From a virus, in the IMG/VR virus record IMGVR_UViG_3300027911_000039, positions 1 to 34,748 of that record: 34,748 nt of DNA. One strand, given 5' to 3'. Numbering within the stretch: the first letter of the stretch is position 1; each line of letters begins with the position of its first letter. Below are positions 14,133 through 22,695 of this stretch, piece by piece. Under the pieces are notes generated by a model, which was given only the letters and a program-made list of their open reading frames with translations, ran no database searches and was not told where the DNA came from. Made by a program: the position numbers and the translations under genes.

Positions 14133-16435
14133 TGGCACAGAATCTACCACCACCACCGTTCAAGACTAAGATGTACCCGGAAATCTCCGTAATGAATACG
14201 GAGTGGTACCGTTGGTTCGACAATCTTCAGGTCTTGGTAAATGCAAACACTGTAAGTAGTGGAGGCGGTGGTGGCACACCTGCAGGTCCTAACTATAGCG
14301 TACAGTTCGATAACGGTGGCGCATTTGGTGGAGATGGGTTGAACTTCTGGTACAACCCAGGATCCCACACGTTAAACATTGTTACTATGAATGTATCTGA
14401 CCAGATCACATTCAGTAACCCAAATACAACGTTGAACAATCTATTACCTGGAAGCACTGCTGCTCAAGCAGGTCAAGCACTACTAACAACAGGTTTAGGT
14501 ACATATTATTGGGGTTCGTTAAAGACATTAGCTGCAGGTGCTCAAGGTGCAATACAATATTCAGATGGTAATGGTAACTTTATTAGTACTCCTACATTTT
14601 GGTATGATGCACCTAATCAGACATTATATGTCGATAACGAAATCGTTGTAGATCACCTAACGGCTGGTTCATTTACCATCTCTGGGTTGACCCCAAGTGC
14701 ATTTATTTACACCAACAGTGTTGGTAATGTAGTTAGCTCTGCAACAACGTCAGACGGTCAGTTGTTGATAGGTAATAGTGCAGGACTGCCAGTAGCTGCA
14801 AACCTATCATATGGTGCTGGTATTGCTGTTATTAACGGAAACGGTACTATCGAGATCGATAACACCGGTGTATTGTCATTCCAAACAACGTTGCAAGGGT
14901 TATCACCTAGTGCAGCTACAAATGGCGCAGTTACATTATCCGGTGTACTAGGTCCAATATCCGGTGGTACGGGTATTAATACATATAATACTGGTGATAC
15001 GATATACGCAAGTGCAAGTAATGTATTATCCGCACTACCTATAGGTGTAACAAATCAGGCACTAGTTGTAACTAGTGGTGTTCCTGCATGGAGTGACATT
15101 GTTAATAGCTGGAGTGGTGGTACAACTGGATTGTTACCATCTACCGCGACGACTGGTAATGTTGTACTATCAGGTACATTAATAGCTGCCAATGGTGGTA
15201 CAGGATATAACACATATACAGTTGGTGACATGTTGTATGCAGATAGTACACTGACATTCCATCGGTTGGGTATTGGTGCAAGTTATCAAGTTATAACATC
15301 TGAGGGCGGTGTGCCTGTGTGGGATTATCCAACAGTATCAGTAACAGATGTAACAAATAACCAATGGTATTATCCAACGTTTACATCAGCTACAACCGGC
15401 CGTATTGGTACATTAGACGTAAGTCAGGAGACGCTACAGTTTAATCCCGGGTTAGATACATTACGTATTGGTAATGCAGCTTCTGGTGTTACTGCTGGAG
15501 CTGGTATTATAGAGTCTCAAGCTGACTCATATCTTGTCATACAAGCTGGACAACCAGGAGCCGGATATGGAACAGGTACAGGTAATCTTACATTAGCTTC
15601 AGGCGCAGCTGGGGTGCCATATATGGGTGCACCTTATAGAGGGCTATATGGTAATGTTGATATCAAAGCCGGCACGCCATCGATGGCTAACACCGGTGAG
15701 ATAACATTCTCAACAAATAATATATTACGCGCTAGTATTAACCAATATGGTGCATTAGGTTTCGATTATACACAGAATACTGGTGTAGGCGGTCAAGTGC
15801 TGATGTCGACCGGTCCATATTCTGTACCAAAGTGGGCTAGTGGTGCAACAGGTCCATTAGAATGGGCTATCATTACCGCTACTGGAAGCTGGACGTACAC
15901 AGCAGCAGATACAACATCAATATTGAACTTATATATTGAGAATGCAGGTACAACTGGCACCGTGTATTTACCAAATAACCCATTCATAGGTCAGAAGTTT
16001 ACAATAATGACATATGGAAACGCATTCAATGTCACCGTTATCGGTACAACTCCTCTGGGTGGTCCTAGCGTAACACCAAGTGCTCCATTACCGCCACCAT
16101 TTTATCAAGCCTTACATCTAGATAACGGTAGAAGTGCATCGTTTGTATATAATAACTCTGACTATTTCTACACGTATTGGTATCCTGTTGACGTAGAAAA
16201 TACATTCTCCACAGTACAGTCTGGTATTGTGAGTGCACCGGGTATCTCAACACCAACAACCAACTATTTACAAGCAGATGGTACATGGGCTGATCCAAAT
16301 CTACTAGTTTCTGCATCGTTTTCTGGTGATCTAGATTGTGGGTTGATCACAGATACGGTAATATTCGCAGTATTGGACATGAAATCTATCACAAATACAT
16401 CTAACGTACAACTGAACATGGGAACGGCACCGTAA
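14132..16435 (+). CDS. Tail fibre or tail-associated structural protein (767 aa)
   Basis: The N-terminus has a PPPPF stretch, then NTEWYRWFDNLQVLV (residues 21-35), a type of short anchoring segment common in phage fibre proteins, and a Gly-rich linker (43-48). The body is Thr/Gly/Ser-rich with repeats such as SGGTGINTYNTGDTIYA and NGGTGYNTYTVGDMLYA, each followed by a GVPAW or GVPVW turn: the usual fibre repeat. It is coupled to the gp10-like gene and precedes the collagen-like fibre. It is probably a fibre or fibre-connecting subunit at the tail; the exact position is unknown. Confidence 0.75.
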   Translation: MAQNLPPPPFKTKMYPEISVMNTEWYRWFDNLQVLVNANTVSSGGGGGTPAGPNYSVQFDNGGAFGGDGLNFWYNPGSHTLNIVTMNVSDQITFSNPNTTLNNLLPGSTAAQAGQALLTTGLGTYYWGSLKTLAAGAQGAIQYSDGNGNFISTPTFWYDAPNQTLYVDNEIVVDHLTAGSFTISGLTPSAFIYTNSVGNVVSSATTSDGQLLIGNSAGLPVAANLSYGAGIAVINGNGTIEIDNTGVLSFQTTLQGLSPSAATNGAVTLSGVLGPISGGTGINTYNTGDTIYASASNVLSALPIGVTNQALVVTSGVPAWSDIVNSWSGGTTGLLPSTATTGNVVLSGTLIAANGGTGYNTYTVGDMLYADSTLTFHRLGIGASYQVITSEGGVPVWDYPTVSVTDVTNNQWYYPTFTSATTGRIGTLDVSQETLQFNPGLDTLRIGNAASGVTAGAGIIESQADSYLVIQAGQPGAGYGTGTGNLTLASGAAGVPYMGAPYRGLYGNVDIKAGTPSMANTGEITFSTNNILRASINQYGALGFDYTQNTGVGGQVLMSTGPYSVPKWASGATGPLEWAIITATGSWTYTAADTTSILNLYIENAGTTGTVYLPNNPFIGQKFTIMTYGNAFNVTVIGTTPLGGPSVTPSAPLPPPFYQALHLDNGRSASFVYNNSDYFYTYWYPVDVENTFSTVQSGIVSAPGISTPTTNYLQADGTWADPNLLVSASFSGDLDCGLITDTVIFAVLDMKSITNTSNVQLNMGTAP

Positions 16436-16438
16436 GTG

Positions 16439-16445
16439 ATAAATA
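16439..16445 (+). promoter_or_regulatory. Late promoter -10 element before the collagen-like fibre gene
   Basis: GATAAATACACTA lies in the 28-bp gap between the stop at 16435 and the ATG at 16464. Its GATAAATACA core is identical to that at 21642. Confidence 0.75.
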
Positions 16446-16463
16446 CACTATTAGGGACAAAAT

Positions 16464-19400
16464 ATGAGCACAACATTACAAATCCGTAGGGGACATCCTG
16501 TAACTAGTTTCATCGGCGCGCCAGGTGAACTAGTTGTTGACACTAATACGTGGCAGGTTTATGTTCAGGACGGAACAACAGCTGGTGGACACCTTATTGG
16601 TGGTGGTTCTGGAAGTGTATCGTCTGTTGCACTGGCAGATGCAAGTTCAACAGCTATTTACACTGTTTCAGGTAGTCCAGTTACAACAGCTGGTACACTT
16701 ACACTGACACTCAATACTCAGTCAGCTAACAAGGTATTTGCTGGTCCAAGTTCAGGAAGTGCTGCACAACCACAGTTTCGATCACTAGTTACAGCAGACC
16801 TACCAAGTGGTACAGGAACTGTCACTTCTGTAGGGTTGACAAGCTCAGGTACATATGCAGCTGCATTGACAATGGGTTCAGCAGTAACAACAAGTGGTAA
16901 TATTTCCGTAACTCCAAATGTGTTTACAAGCACTACTGCTGGTGTTGTACCTGCGTCTGGTGGTGGAACAACAAACTTCTTACGTGCAGATGGAACATGG
17001 ACAACAACACCTGGTACGGTGACATCAGTATCTGGTAGTGGTTCAGGCATTAGCGTATCTCCAACAACAGGAGCCGTAGTTGTAAGTAATACCGGTGTTG
17101 TTTCATTTAACACACGTACAGGTGCAGTTACATTATCTTCATCTGATGTTACAACAGCATTAGGATTTACTCCTATTAGCGGTAACCAAACGATCACATT
17201 AAGCGGTGATGTTACAGGAAGCGGTACAACAGCTATTACCACAACATTAGCAAATACAGCCGTTACATCAGGTACATATGGTGATGCAACACATACAGTA
17301 ACGTTTACAGTAGATGGTAAGGGAAGACTTACCGCTGCAAGTTCTAATGCTATTACGTATCCTGTCACGAGCGTATTTGGTAGAACAGGTGCTGTTGTAG
17401 CTAATACAGGTGACTATACTGCAGCACAAGTTGGACTCGGTAATGTAACAAATGATGCACAAGTAAAGCTTAGCTCATTTACAGCTAAGGGTGATCTGAT
17501 TGTTGGTACAGGAAGTAGTACAGACACTACATTAAACGTTGGTACAGATGGTACCGTGTTGATGGCTGATCATACGACAACATCTGGTGTAAAGTGGGCA
17601 GCTATTGGTAGTAGCACAGTAGCTGGAAGTAATACACAGATTCAGTATAACAATGCAGGTAACTTCGGTGCAAGCAGTAACTTTACGTGGACAGATAGTT
17701 CAAGTACATTAGCACTAGGTGGGACCGGTCCAAATATTACCATCAATGATGCTACGACGGGTGGTGGAGGTATTTACACGGGTGGTAGCCTAGGCCTAGG
17801 TAACAACATTATTGGTATGGCAGGTAACGGTGGAGTGGCGTTACTGGCATCCTCCGTTGATAAGGGGTTATTGGTTAACCAATATGGTGCGTTTTCAACC
17901 GACTTTGCTGTACCTGTATATGGTACTGTCGGTCAAGTGTTGACATCCAATGGCAGTGCTCAAGCACCAACATGGACAAATAGTATTCAGGGAACAACAG
18001 GCGCTCAAGGTATACAAGGTACAACTGGAAGTCAAGGAACTACCGGTATCCAGGGTGCATTGGGAACGCAAGGTGCCACTGGCGCCGGTACTCAAGGTGT
18101 TCAGGGTACATCTGGTACAAATGGTTCTCAAGGAACTACAGGTATTCAAGGAAGTACAGGTGTACAGGGAACTACCGGCAGCCAGGGTACAACAGGAGCA
18201 GGAACACAGGGAGTACAAGGAACTACAGGTATTCAAGGAAGTACTGGAAGTCAAGGCGTTCAGGGTACAACTGGTGCTGTAGCTACCGTTACAGACGTTG
18301 GTGGTACAAATACAAACTATAATGTTGTATTTACCACGTTAGATAGTGGTACGTTGACCGCTGTAGATGTTGCACAAAGCTATCTTCAGTACAATCCAGC
18401 TGGTAACACACTCACATTATCGCCATCTGCATCACATTCTGCATCAATCACAACAGGTAGTGTGAGCTCTGGTACTGCACCATCTCTTACAATCTCAGCT
18501 GGTGCATCTACTGACACATCAAGCAGTATCTCTGGAGCGCCTGTAAGTGTCTACGCAGGTAATAGCAAGTCTAATCTTGCTGCTGGTACTATAACACTAG
18601 CCGGCGGCGCCAACCTAGGCAGCGGCAATGGCGGTGATATAAGCTTTTACAATGGTCTATCGACAAGCGCAACCGGTGGTAAGATTACGTTCTATGTTGG
18701 TGATACTACATCGCACACATTAGCTTTCGCTATCAATAGTACTGGTGCATTTGGATTAGGCACTACCCCATCATATGGTACAGCTGGTCAGGTATTGACA
18801 ACACAGGGTACAACAGGTACACCGTATTGGTCTTCATCTATTCAAGGTACAACAGGTGCACAGGGCGCTGCTGGTTCTGCTGGATCACAGGGCACTGCAG
18901 GTACTCAAGGTGCAACTGGTATTCAGGGATCTACAGGAAGTGCTGGAGCACAAGGAACGACTGGTGCATCAGGTACACAGGGTGTTCAGGGCACTACAGG
19001 TATACAGGGAAGTGCTGGTGCAGTTGGAGCTCAAGGAGCGACTGGTAGTACTGGAGCTCAAGGCCTTACAGGTAGCCAGGGTACAACAGGAACACAGGGT
19101 GCAACAGGCTCTAGTGGTGCTCAAGGAACTATAGGTGCAACAGGATCACAGGGTACGACTGGTACTACGGGAAGTCAAGGTGCTACGGGTTCACAGGGTA
19201 CTACTGGTACCACTGGTGCTCAAGGAACATCTGGAACTAATGGAGCCAACGGTTCACAAGGTACGACTGGAACACAAGGTATTCAAGGCGTACAAGGTAC
19301 GACAGGTGCTGGTACTCAAGGAACTTCTGGTTCTAATGGAGCACAGGGTGTACAGGGATTGCAGGGTGTTCAAGGTACTACTGGAACTGGTACTCAAGGT

Positions 19401-20519
19401 GCACAGGGAACTTCTGGCGCTGGATTAACATGGGCAACGTATACAGGTAGTCAGTCTGCTCCAACAGTTACTGCATCTTCTAATGTACTTGCCTTGAACT
19501 TTGGTGGAACTGTAAACTCTATTACTGAGACAGGAACGCCATATGGTGCTTTGTATGCCGGTGCTGGTAATACCGTGACCGGTGCAAGTGATAGAAATAT
19601 TATGATTTGGGGTGGTGTTGATTTAAGTGGTACCTCCACTGTTAGAACATTAACAACGTCTGCAAAAACAGACAGTGTTTGTATCGTTCCATCAACAAAT
19701 AGTAATACAACTGCATACAACTACGGCGTGGTCATTGGTTCTAACATTACCTGGGGTGGATCGGGTGCCATAGCTATTGGATACAGCGCCAACGCAGGAC
19801 AACAATCAACATGTATCGGTTATAACTCTACGACTAGCGGTGCGTCTAACGCTGTTGCTCTTGGATCTTCTGCCTCTGCTGCTTCCTCAAGTGGAATCGC
19901 AATCGGTAACAGCGCAAATGCCTCAGCAACTACAACGTGTATGGCTGTCGGCGTTGCAGCAGCCGCTTCTGCTAACTATACTATTGCTCTTGGCTGGAAT
20001 GCGACGACAGCCAATGCAGCATCTATTGCAATCGGCTCTTATGCAGTTACTGATTTCCTTGGTGAGATCAACATCACAAACGCACGATTTGCAACCGCAG
20101 GTGACATTCATACATCTAACTTTCCATACTATGCATACACAACATCTAATACGGCAACAGAACTCCAGACTACGGGTGGAGCTGCATCTACTGCACCTGG
20201 AAACTACATAGTGCTTTCTAACAACGCTGCTTATTCATTTAACCTTGACCTTGTCGCCCAGGTTAAGGGTGGTGGAAACACAATGATGTGGAACATTCAG
20301 TTCTGTATCAAACGTGGTGCAGCAGCTGCTAATACGGCACTAGTTGGTACACCTATTGTTAACGTTATTGGTGCTGACAGCGGTGCTGTGTCGGGTGGTT
20401 GGACAGTAGCAGTAACAGCAGATACAACAAACGGTCGTCCAGCAATCAAGGTAACTGGACAAGCAAGTACAAACATTTCTTGGGTCGCAAACGTACGTAT
20501 GACAAAGGTAGGATACTAA
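16464..20519 (+). CDS. Large tail fibre with collagen-like and YadA-like repeats (1351 aa)
   Basis: The N-terminus [20 protein letters not shown], then [16 protein letters not shown], is a typical phage fibre start (RRG, GEL, DGTT). Fibre repeats follow, then two Gly-X-Y blocks (near residues 507-605 and 793-987) made almost only of Gly, Gln, Thr, Ser, Ala, Ile and Val with no proline. After them comes an IAIGYSANA / VALGSSASA / IAIGNSANA series like trimeric autotransporter head repeats (~1090-1190), and a C-terminal jelly-roll-like tip ending [12 protein letters not shown]. It is probably a trimeric receptor-binding fibre. The segment before each collagen block is duplicated (YGT-GQVLT...[10 protein letters not shown]). 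Confidence 0.88.
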   Translation: MSTTLQIRRGHPVTSFIGAPGELVVDTNTWQVYVQDGTTAGGHLIGGGSGSVSSVALADASSTAIYTVSGSPVTTAGTLTLTLNTQSANKVFAGPSSGSAAQPQFRSLVTADLPSGTGTVTSVGLTSSGTYAAALTMGSAVTTSGNISVTPNVFTSTTAGVVPASGGGTTNFLRADGTWTTTPGTVTSVSGSGSGISVSPTTGAVVVSNTGVVSFNTRTGAVTLSSSDVTTALGFTPISGNQTITLSGDVTGSGTTAITTTLANTAVTSGTYGDATHTVTFTVDGKGRLTAASSNAITYPVTSVFGRTGAVVANTGDYTAAQVGLGNVTNDAQVKLSSFTAKGDLIVGTGSSTDTTLNVGTDGTVLMADHTTTSGVKWAAIGSSTVAGSNTQIQYNNAGNFGASSNFTWTDSSSTLALGGTGPNITINDATTGGGGIYTGGSLGLGNNIIGMAGNGGVALLASSVDKGLLVNQYGAFSTDFAVPVYGTVGQVLTSNGSAQAPTWTNSIQGTTGAQGIQGTTGSQGTTGIQGALGTQGATGAGTQGVQGTSGTNGSQGTTGIQGSTGVQGTTGSQGTTGAGTQGVQGTTGIQGSTGSQGVQGTTGAVATVTDVGGTNTNYNVVFTTLDSGTLTAVDVAQSYLQYNPAGNTLTLSPSASHSASITTGSVSSGTAPSLTISAGASTDTSSSISGAPVSVYAGNSKSNLAAGTITLAGGANLGSGNGGDISFYNGLSTSATGGKITFYVGDTTSHTLAFAINSTGAFGLGTTPSYGTAGQVLTTQGTTGTPYWSSSIQGTTGAQGAAGSAGSQGTAGTQGATGIQGSTGSAGAQGTTGASGTQGVQGTTGIQGSAGAVGAQGATGSTGAQGLTGSQGTTGTQGATGSSGAQGTIGATGSQGTTGTTGSQGATGSQGTTGTTGAQGTSGTNGANGSQGTTGTQGIQGVQGTTGAGTQGTSGSNGAQGVQGLQGVQGTTGTGTQGAQGTSGAGLTWATYTGSQSAPTVTASSNVLALNFGGTVNSITETGTPYGALYAGAGNTVTGASDRNIMIWGGVDLSGTSTVRTLTTSAKTDSVCIVPSTNSNTTAYNYGVVIGSNITWGGSGAIAIGYSANAGQQSTCIGYNSTTSGASNAVALGSSASAASSSGIAIGNSANASATTTCMAVGVAAAASANYTIALGWNATTANAASIAIGSYAVTDFLGEINITNARFATAGDIHTSNFPYYAYTTSNTATELQTTGGAASTAPGNYIVLSNNAAYSFNLDLVAQVKGGGNTMMWNIQFCIKRGAAAANTALVGTPIVNVIGADSGAVSGGWTVAVTADTTNGRPAIKVTGQASTNISWVANVRMTKVGY
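17984..18279 (+). repeat. Collagen-like coding repeat block 1
   Basis: About 33 Gly-X-Y triplets, mostly variants of CAAGG(T/A)ACNAC(A/T)GG, encode runs such as [13 protein letters not shown] four-residue irregularity (GAG before TQG) breaks the phase twice. There are no proline codons. The near-identical 9-nt units could allow slippage or recombination with block 2. Confidence 0.92.
18840..19424 (+). repeat. Collagen-like coding repeat block 2
   Basis: About 65 Gly-X-Y triplets with the same QGTTG/QGATG composition as block 1, again without proline and with GAG/GTG interruptions near the end. Other reading frames through it are open only because of the repeat. Confidence 0.92.
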
Positions 20520-20520
20520 A

Positions 20521-20730
20521 ATGACAACACTAACACAACAATGGTCTATTACAATCAATCTAAATGGCACTAACTATACATTCACAGATCCACATCCTAT
20601 TACGGACTTGATGGATCAACTGAATGCAGAACAGTCATCTCTTGCATTATGGCAGCAACGTGCAGCTGATAGTCAAGCAAGGATTGATGAACTAACAGCA
20701 CAAATAACAGCATTGTGTACCGGAGCATAA
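20521..20730 (+). CDS. Small protein after the fibre gene (69 aa)
   Basis: It starts one base after the fibre stop. It has a beta-like first half (QWSITINLNGTNYTFTDPHP) and a coiled second half (LNAEQSSLALWQQRAADSQA onward). Small proteins in this position are often fibre-assembly chaperones or attachment proteins, but nothing specific is seen. Downstream gene begins two bases after its stop, so the three genes are probably co-translated. Confidence 0.65.
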   Translation: MTTLTQQWSITINLNGTNYTFTDPHPITDLMDQLNAEQSSLALWQQRAADSQARIDELTAQITALCTGA

Positions 20731-20731
20731 G

Positions 20732-21322
20732 ATGAGTATTCCACTAAACCATAACACAGATACGATTGTTCCTAGTTCTGGAACATTAGCTATTACTGGA
20801 AACTTAACTGTCTCTGGTACCGCACCTGCTCCTAACGTCATTGGTACCGTGTCCACGACAACTATCAGTACAGCAACAGAAACGTATGTAACTCCTACGT
20901 ATCTTATTGCCGCTAATACATTAGTTGCTGGTCAAGCTTACAAACTAACCATTAGTGGTTATTACAGCTTATCAGCTAATCAAACAACGGCGTTTAATCT
21001 ACGTCTTGGAACAGCTGGAACAACTGCTGATACACTAATCGCAGGACTAACTGGCTCAACCACTAATGTAGGTACTGTTGGATTTGTGATTCAATGTCAA
21101 CTTACAGTACGTACAATCGGTTCTTCTGGTTCTGCTATAGGTATCGTATCTGTAGTGGGTGGTGGTTCTGGTATCTACGGAACAGGTGCCAATGCAATCT
21201 ATGCAGGTAACAGTGCCGTAACAGTAAACACTACAGGCGCGCTTTATCTCGGGTTGAGTATTTCTGCTGGTGGTACGAGCAATACCTTCTACGTATGTCA
21301 AGCAACTGTCTCACCTGCTTAA
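20732..21322 (+). CDS. Putative jelly-roll structural protein (196 aa)
   Basis: The N-terminal part (NTDTIVPSSGTLAITGNLTV) is fibre-like. The rest has alternating hydrophobic strands (AYKLTISGYYSLSA, FNLRLGTAGTTADTL, GALYLGLSISAGGTSNTFYV) that fit a TNF/C1q-like or related jelly-roll tip. Composition matches the C-terminus of the large fibre, which it follows closely. It is probably a tail-tip or accessory fibre subunit; sequence alone does not place it. Confidence 0.65.
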   Translation: MSIPLNHNTDTIVPSSGTLAITGNLTVSGTAPAPNVIGTVSTTTISTATETYVTPTYLIAANTLVAGQAYKLTISGYYSLSANQTTAFNLRLGTAGTTADTLIAGLTGSTTNVGTVGFVIQCQLTVRTIGSSGSAIGIVSVVGGGSGIYGTGANAIYAGNSAVTVNTTGALYLGLSISAGGTSNTFYVCQATVSPA

Positions 21323-21352
21323 AGATTAATAACATTTCTGGGGACGGAGATT

Positions 21353-21631
21353 ATGGATACAACATGGGTGCACTATGTCGCCGAGCTTATTCTACTGGTA
21401 TTCAGTGGATGGTTTGTATGGCGTTTGCAGACAAGGGAGCAGAAGATGGAGAATCTTAGTAAAGATATAAGTGATCTTCAACACGAGATGTACAAAGATT
21501 ATGTCACTAAAGATGAACATAAGCAAGATGTCTCTCGTTTAGAGACTATTATTAAAGAAGGTTTCCGTGATGTGAAAGAGGATTTTCGTTCAGTAATGGA
21601 AGAACTAAAGCTAAAAGTCAATAAAGACTAG
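21353..21631 (+). CDS. Membrane-anchored coiled-coil protein, holin- or spanin-like (92 aa)
   Basis: A single hydrophobic helix at residues ~7-24 (YVAELILLVFSGWFVWRL) is followed by a charged coiled coil (ENLSKDISDLQHEMYKD and DVSRLETIIKEGFRDVKED). The ribosome site is GGACGGAG. This topology fits small holin-like proteins and also inner-membrane spanins. It lies among virion genes, far from the holin-endolysin pair at 1874-2541, so it may be a second lysis component or a membrane factor in DNA entry. Confidence 0.65.
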   Translation: MDTTWVHYVAELILLVFSGWFVWRLQTREQKMENLSKDISDLQHEMYKDYVTKDEHKQDVSRLETIIKEGFRDVKEDFRSVMEELKLKVNKD

Positions 21632-21642
21632 TGCTAGAAGTG

Positions 21643-21649
21643 ATAAATA
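21643..21649 (+). promoter_or_regulatory. Late promoter -10 element before the ejection-protein genes
   Basis: GATAAATACAAGA lies in the 37-bp gap before the ATG at 21669, with AAGGAG between. It should drive the three ejection-type genes and the spike gene. Confidence 0.75.
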
Positions 21650-21668
21650 CAAGATATAAGGAGTGAAC

Positions 21669-22694
21669 ATGAGCGTTGCACCAACAAGTTTGTTATCAAG
21701 TGGAACCGCTAGCGGTATCGGCGGTATTGGCGGAGCTGTTGGGGGCTTGATTAGTGGCCTGGCAACAGCGAAGGGATATGATCAGACAGCTGCTGGTATT
21801 AACCAAGGTATTGGTACAGCTGGTCAGTATAATACTGAGGCACAAAGTAAACTGGACCCATATGCTGCACTTGGTGTTCCTGCTGCTAACAATATGTCCA
21901 ACAATGTGGCTACTGCTGCCGGTGGTATTGGTACAGGAGTTGATGCACTATCTCGCATCGCTAATGGATCTGGTCCAAATATCAGCGCTTTCTATGACCC
22001 TAGTATGGCGTTTACAGCTAACCAAGCTACACAAGCGTTACAACGTTCAGCTAGTGCACGAGGAGGTGTCATTAGTGGTGGTGGAATGAAGGATATTGCT
22101 GAGTACATCAATGGACTAGCTACAACAAACTTCAATAATGCCGCAGGTATGGCGTTGAACGAACAGGGACAACAGATAAATGCAGCTGGTAACTTGCTAA
22201 GTGGTGGTGTTACAGCCAACGGTCAACTAAGTACATTGGTAAATGCTGGCGCAAATGCAGCAAGTACAGGTGCACAACTGCAAGAGCAAACAGGTCAGTT
22301 TATTGGTAGTGGTCAAGCTGCTGCAGGTGCTGCAAATGGTGCTGCTACCGCTGCACAAGGTAGTGCTATTGGAAGTGCTATCTCCGGTGTGGTTGGTGGT
22401 ATTGCTAGTATCTTCAGTGATAAGAATGTGAAGGAAAATGTCAAGGATGGTGACATCGATGTCAATAAGGCATTGGATAAGATCTCTGCTAAGTCATTTA
22501 CATACAACCAAGAAGTGCAAGATAAAGGTGCACCAAAAGGTAAGATATTAGGTGTGATGGCACAAGATATGCCAAAGGAACTAACAACAAAAGATGAAGA
22601 TGGTGTATTGAAGCTAGATGGTCCAAAGACTATCAGTTTTATGTTAGCTGCACTAGCTAGTACCAATAAGCGACTAAACGCTGCAGGAGTATAA
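21669..22694 (+). CDS. DNA ejection protein with C-terminal S74 chaperone-like domain (341 aa)
   Basis: ATG at 21669 has AAGGAG 5 nt upstream. The Gly/Ala-rich N-terminal part and the segment TANQATQALQRSASARGGVI followed by SGGGMKDIAEYINGLATTNF are typical of podovirus DNA-transfer proteins in this genome position. The last ~92 residues begin SDKNVKENV and continue KALDKISAKSFTYN and GVMAQDMP, matching the S74 intramolecular chaperone that trims itself from fibres; the Ser and Lys expected for self-cleavage are present. A chaperone domain on an ejection protein suggests it trimerises or is processed. Confidence 0.8.
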   Translation: MSVAPTSLLSSGTASGIGGIGGAVGGLISGLATAKGYDQTAAGINQGIGTAGQYNTEAQSKLDPYAALGVPAANNMSNNVATAAGGIGTGVDALSRIANGSGPNISAFYDPSMAFTANQATQALQRSASARGGVISGGGMKDIAEYINGLATTNFNNAAGMALNEQGQQINAAGNLLSGGVTANGQLSTLVNAGANAASTGAQLQEQTGQFIGSGQAAAGAANGAATAAQGSAIGSAISGVVGGIASIFSDKNVKENVKDGDIDVNKALDKISAKSFTYNQEVQDKGAPKGKILGVMAQDMPKELTTKDEDGVLKLDGPKTISFMLAALASTNKRLNAAGV

Positions 22695-22695
22695 T

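Noticed and set aside
16718-17368. Leftward 216-codon ORF opposite the large fibre gene
   Set aside because: Val/Pro/Thr-rich mirror of the Thr/Gly-rich fibre repeats; no start signal.
17984-19424. CRISPR-like repetitive array
   Set aside because: The repeat is a contiguous coding Gly-X-Y repeat with no spacers.
17895-19428. Additional long ORFs in other frames across the collagen-like region
   Set aside because: They are open only because the 9-nt repeat lacks stops in all frames; their products are low-complexity and they lack ribosome sites.
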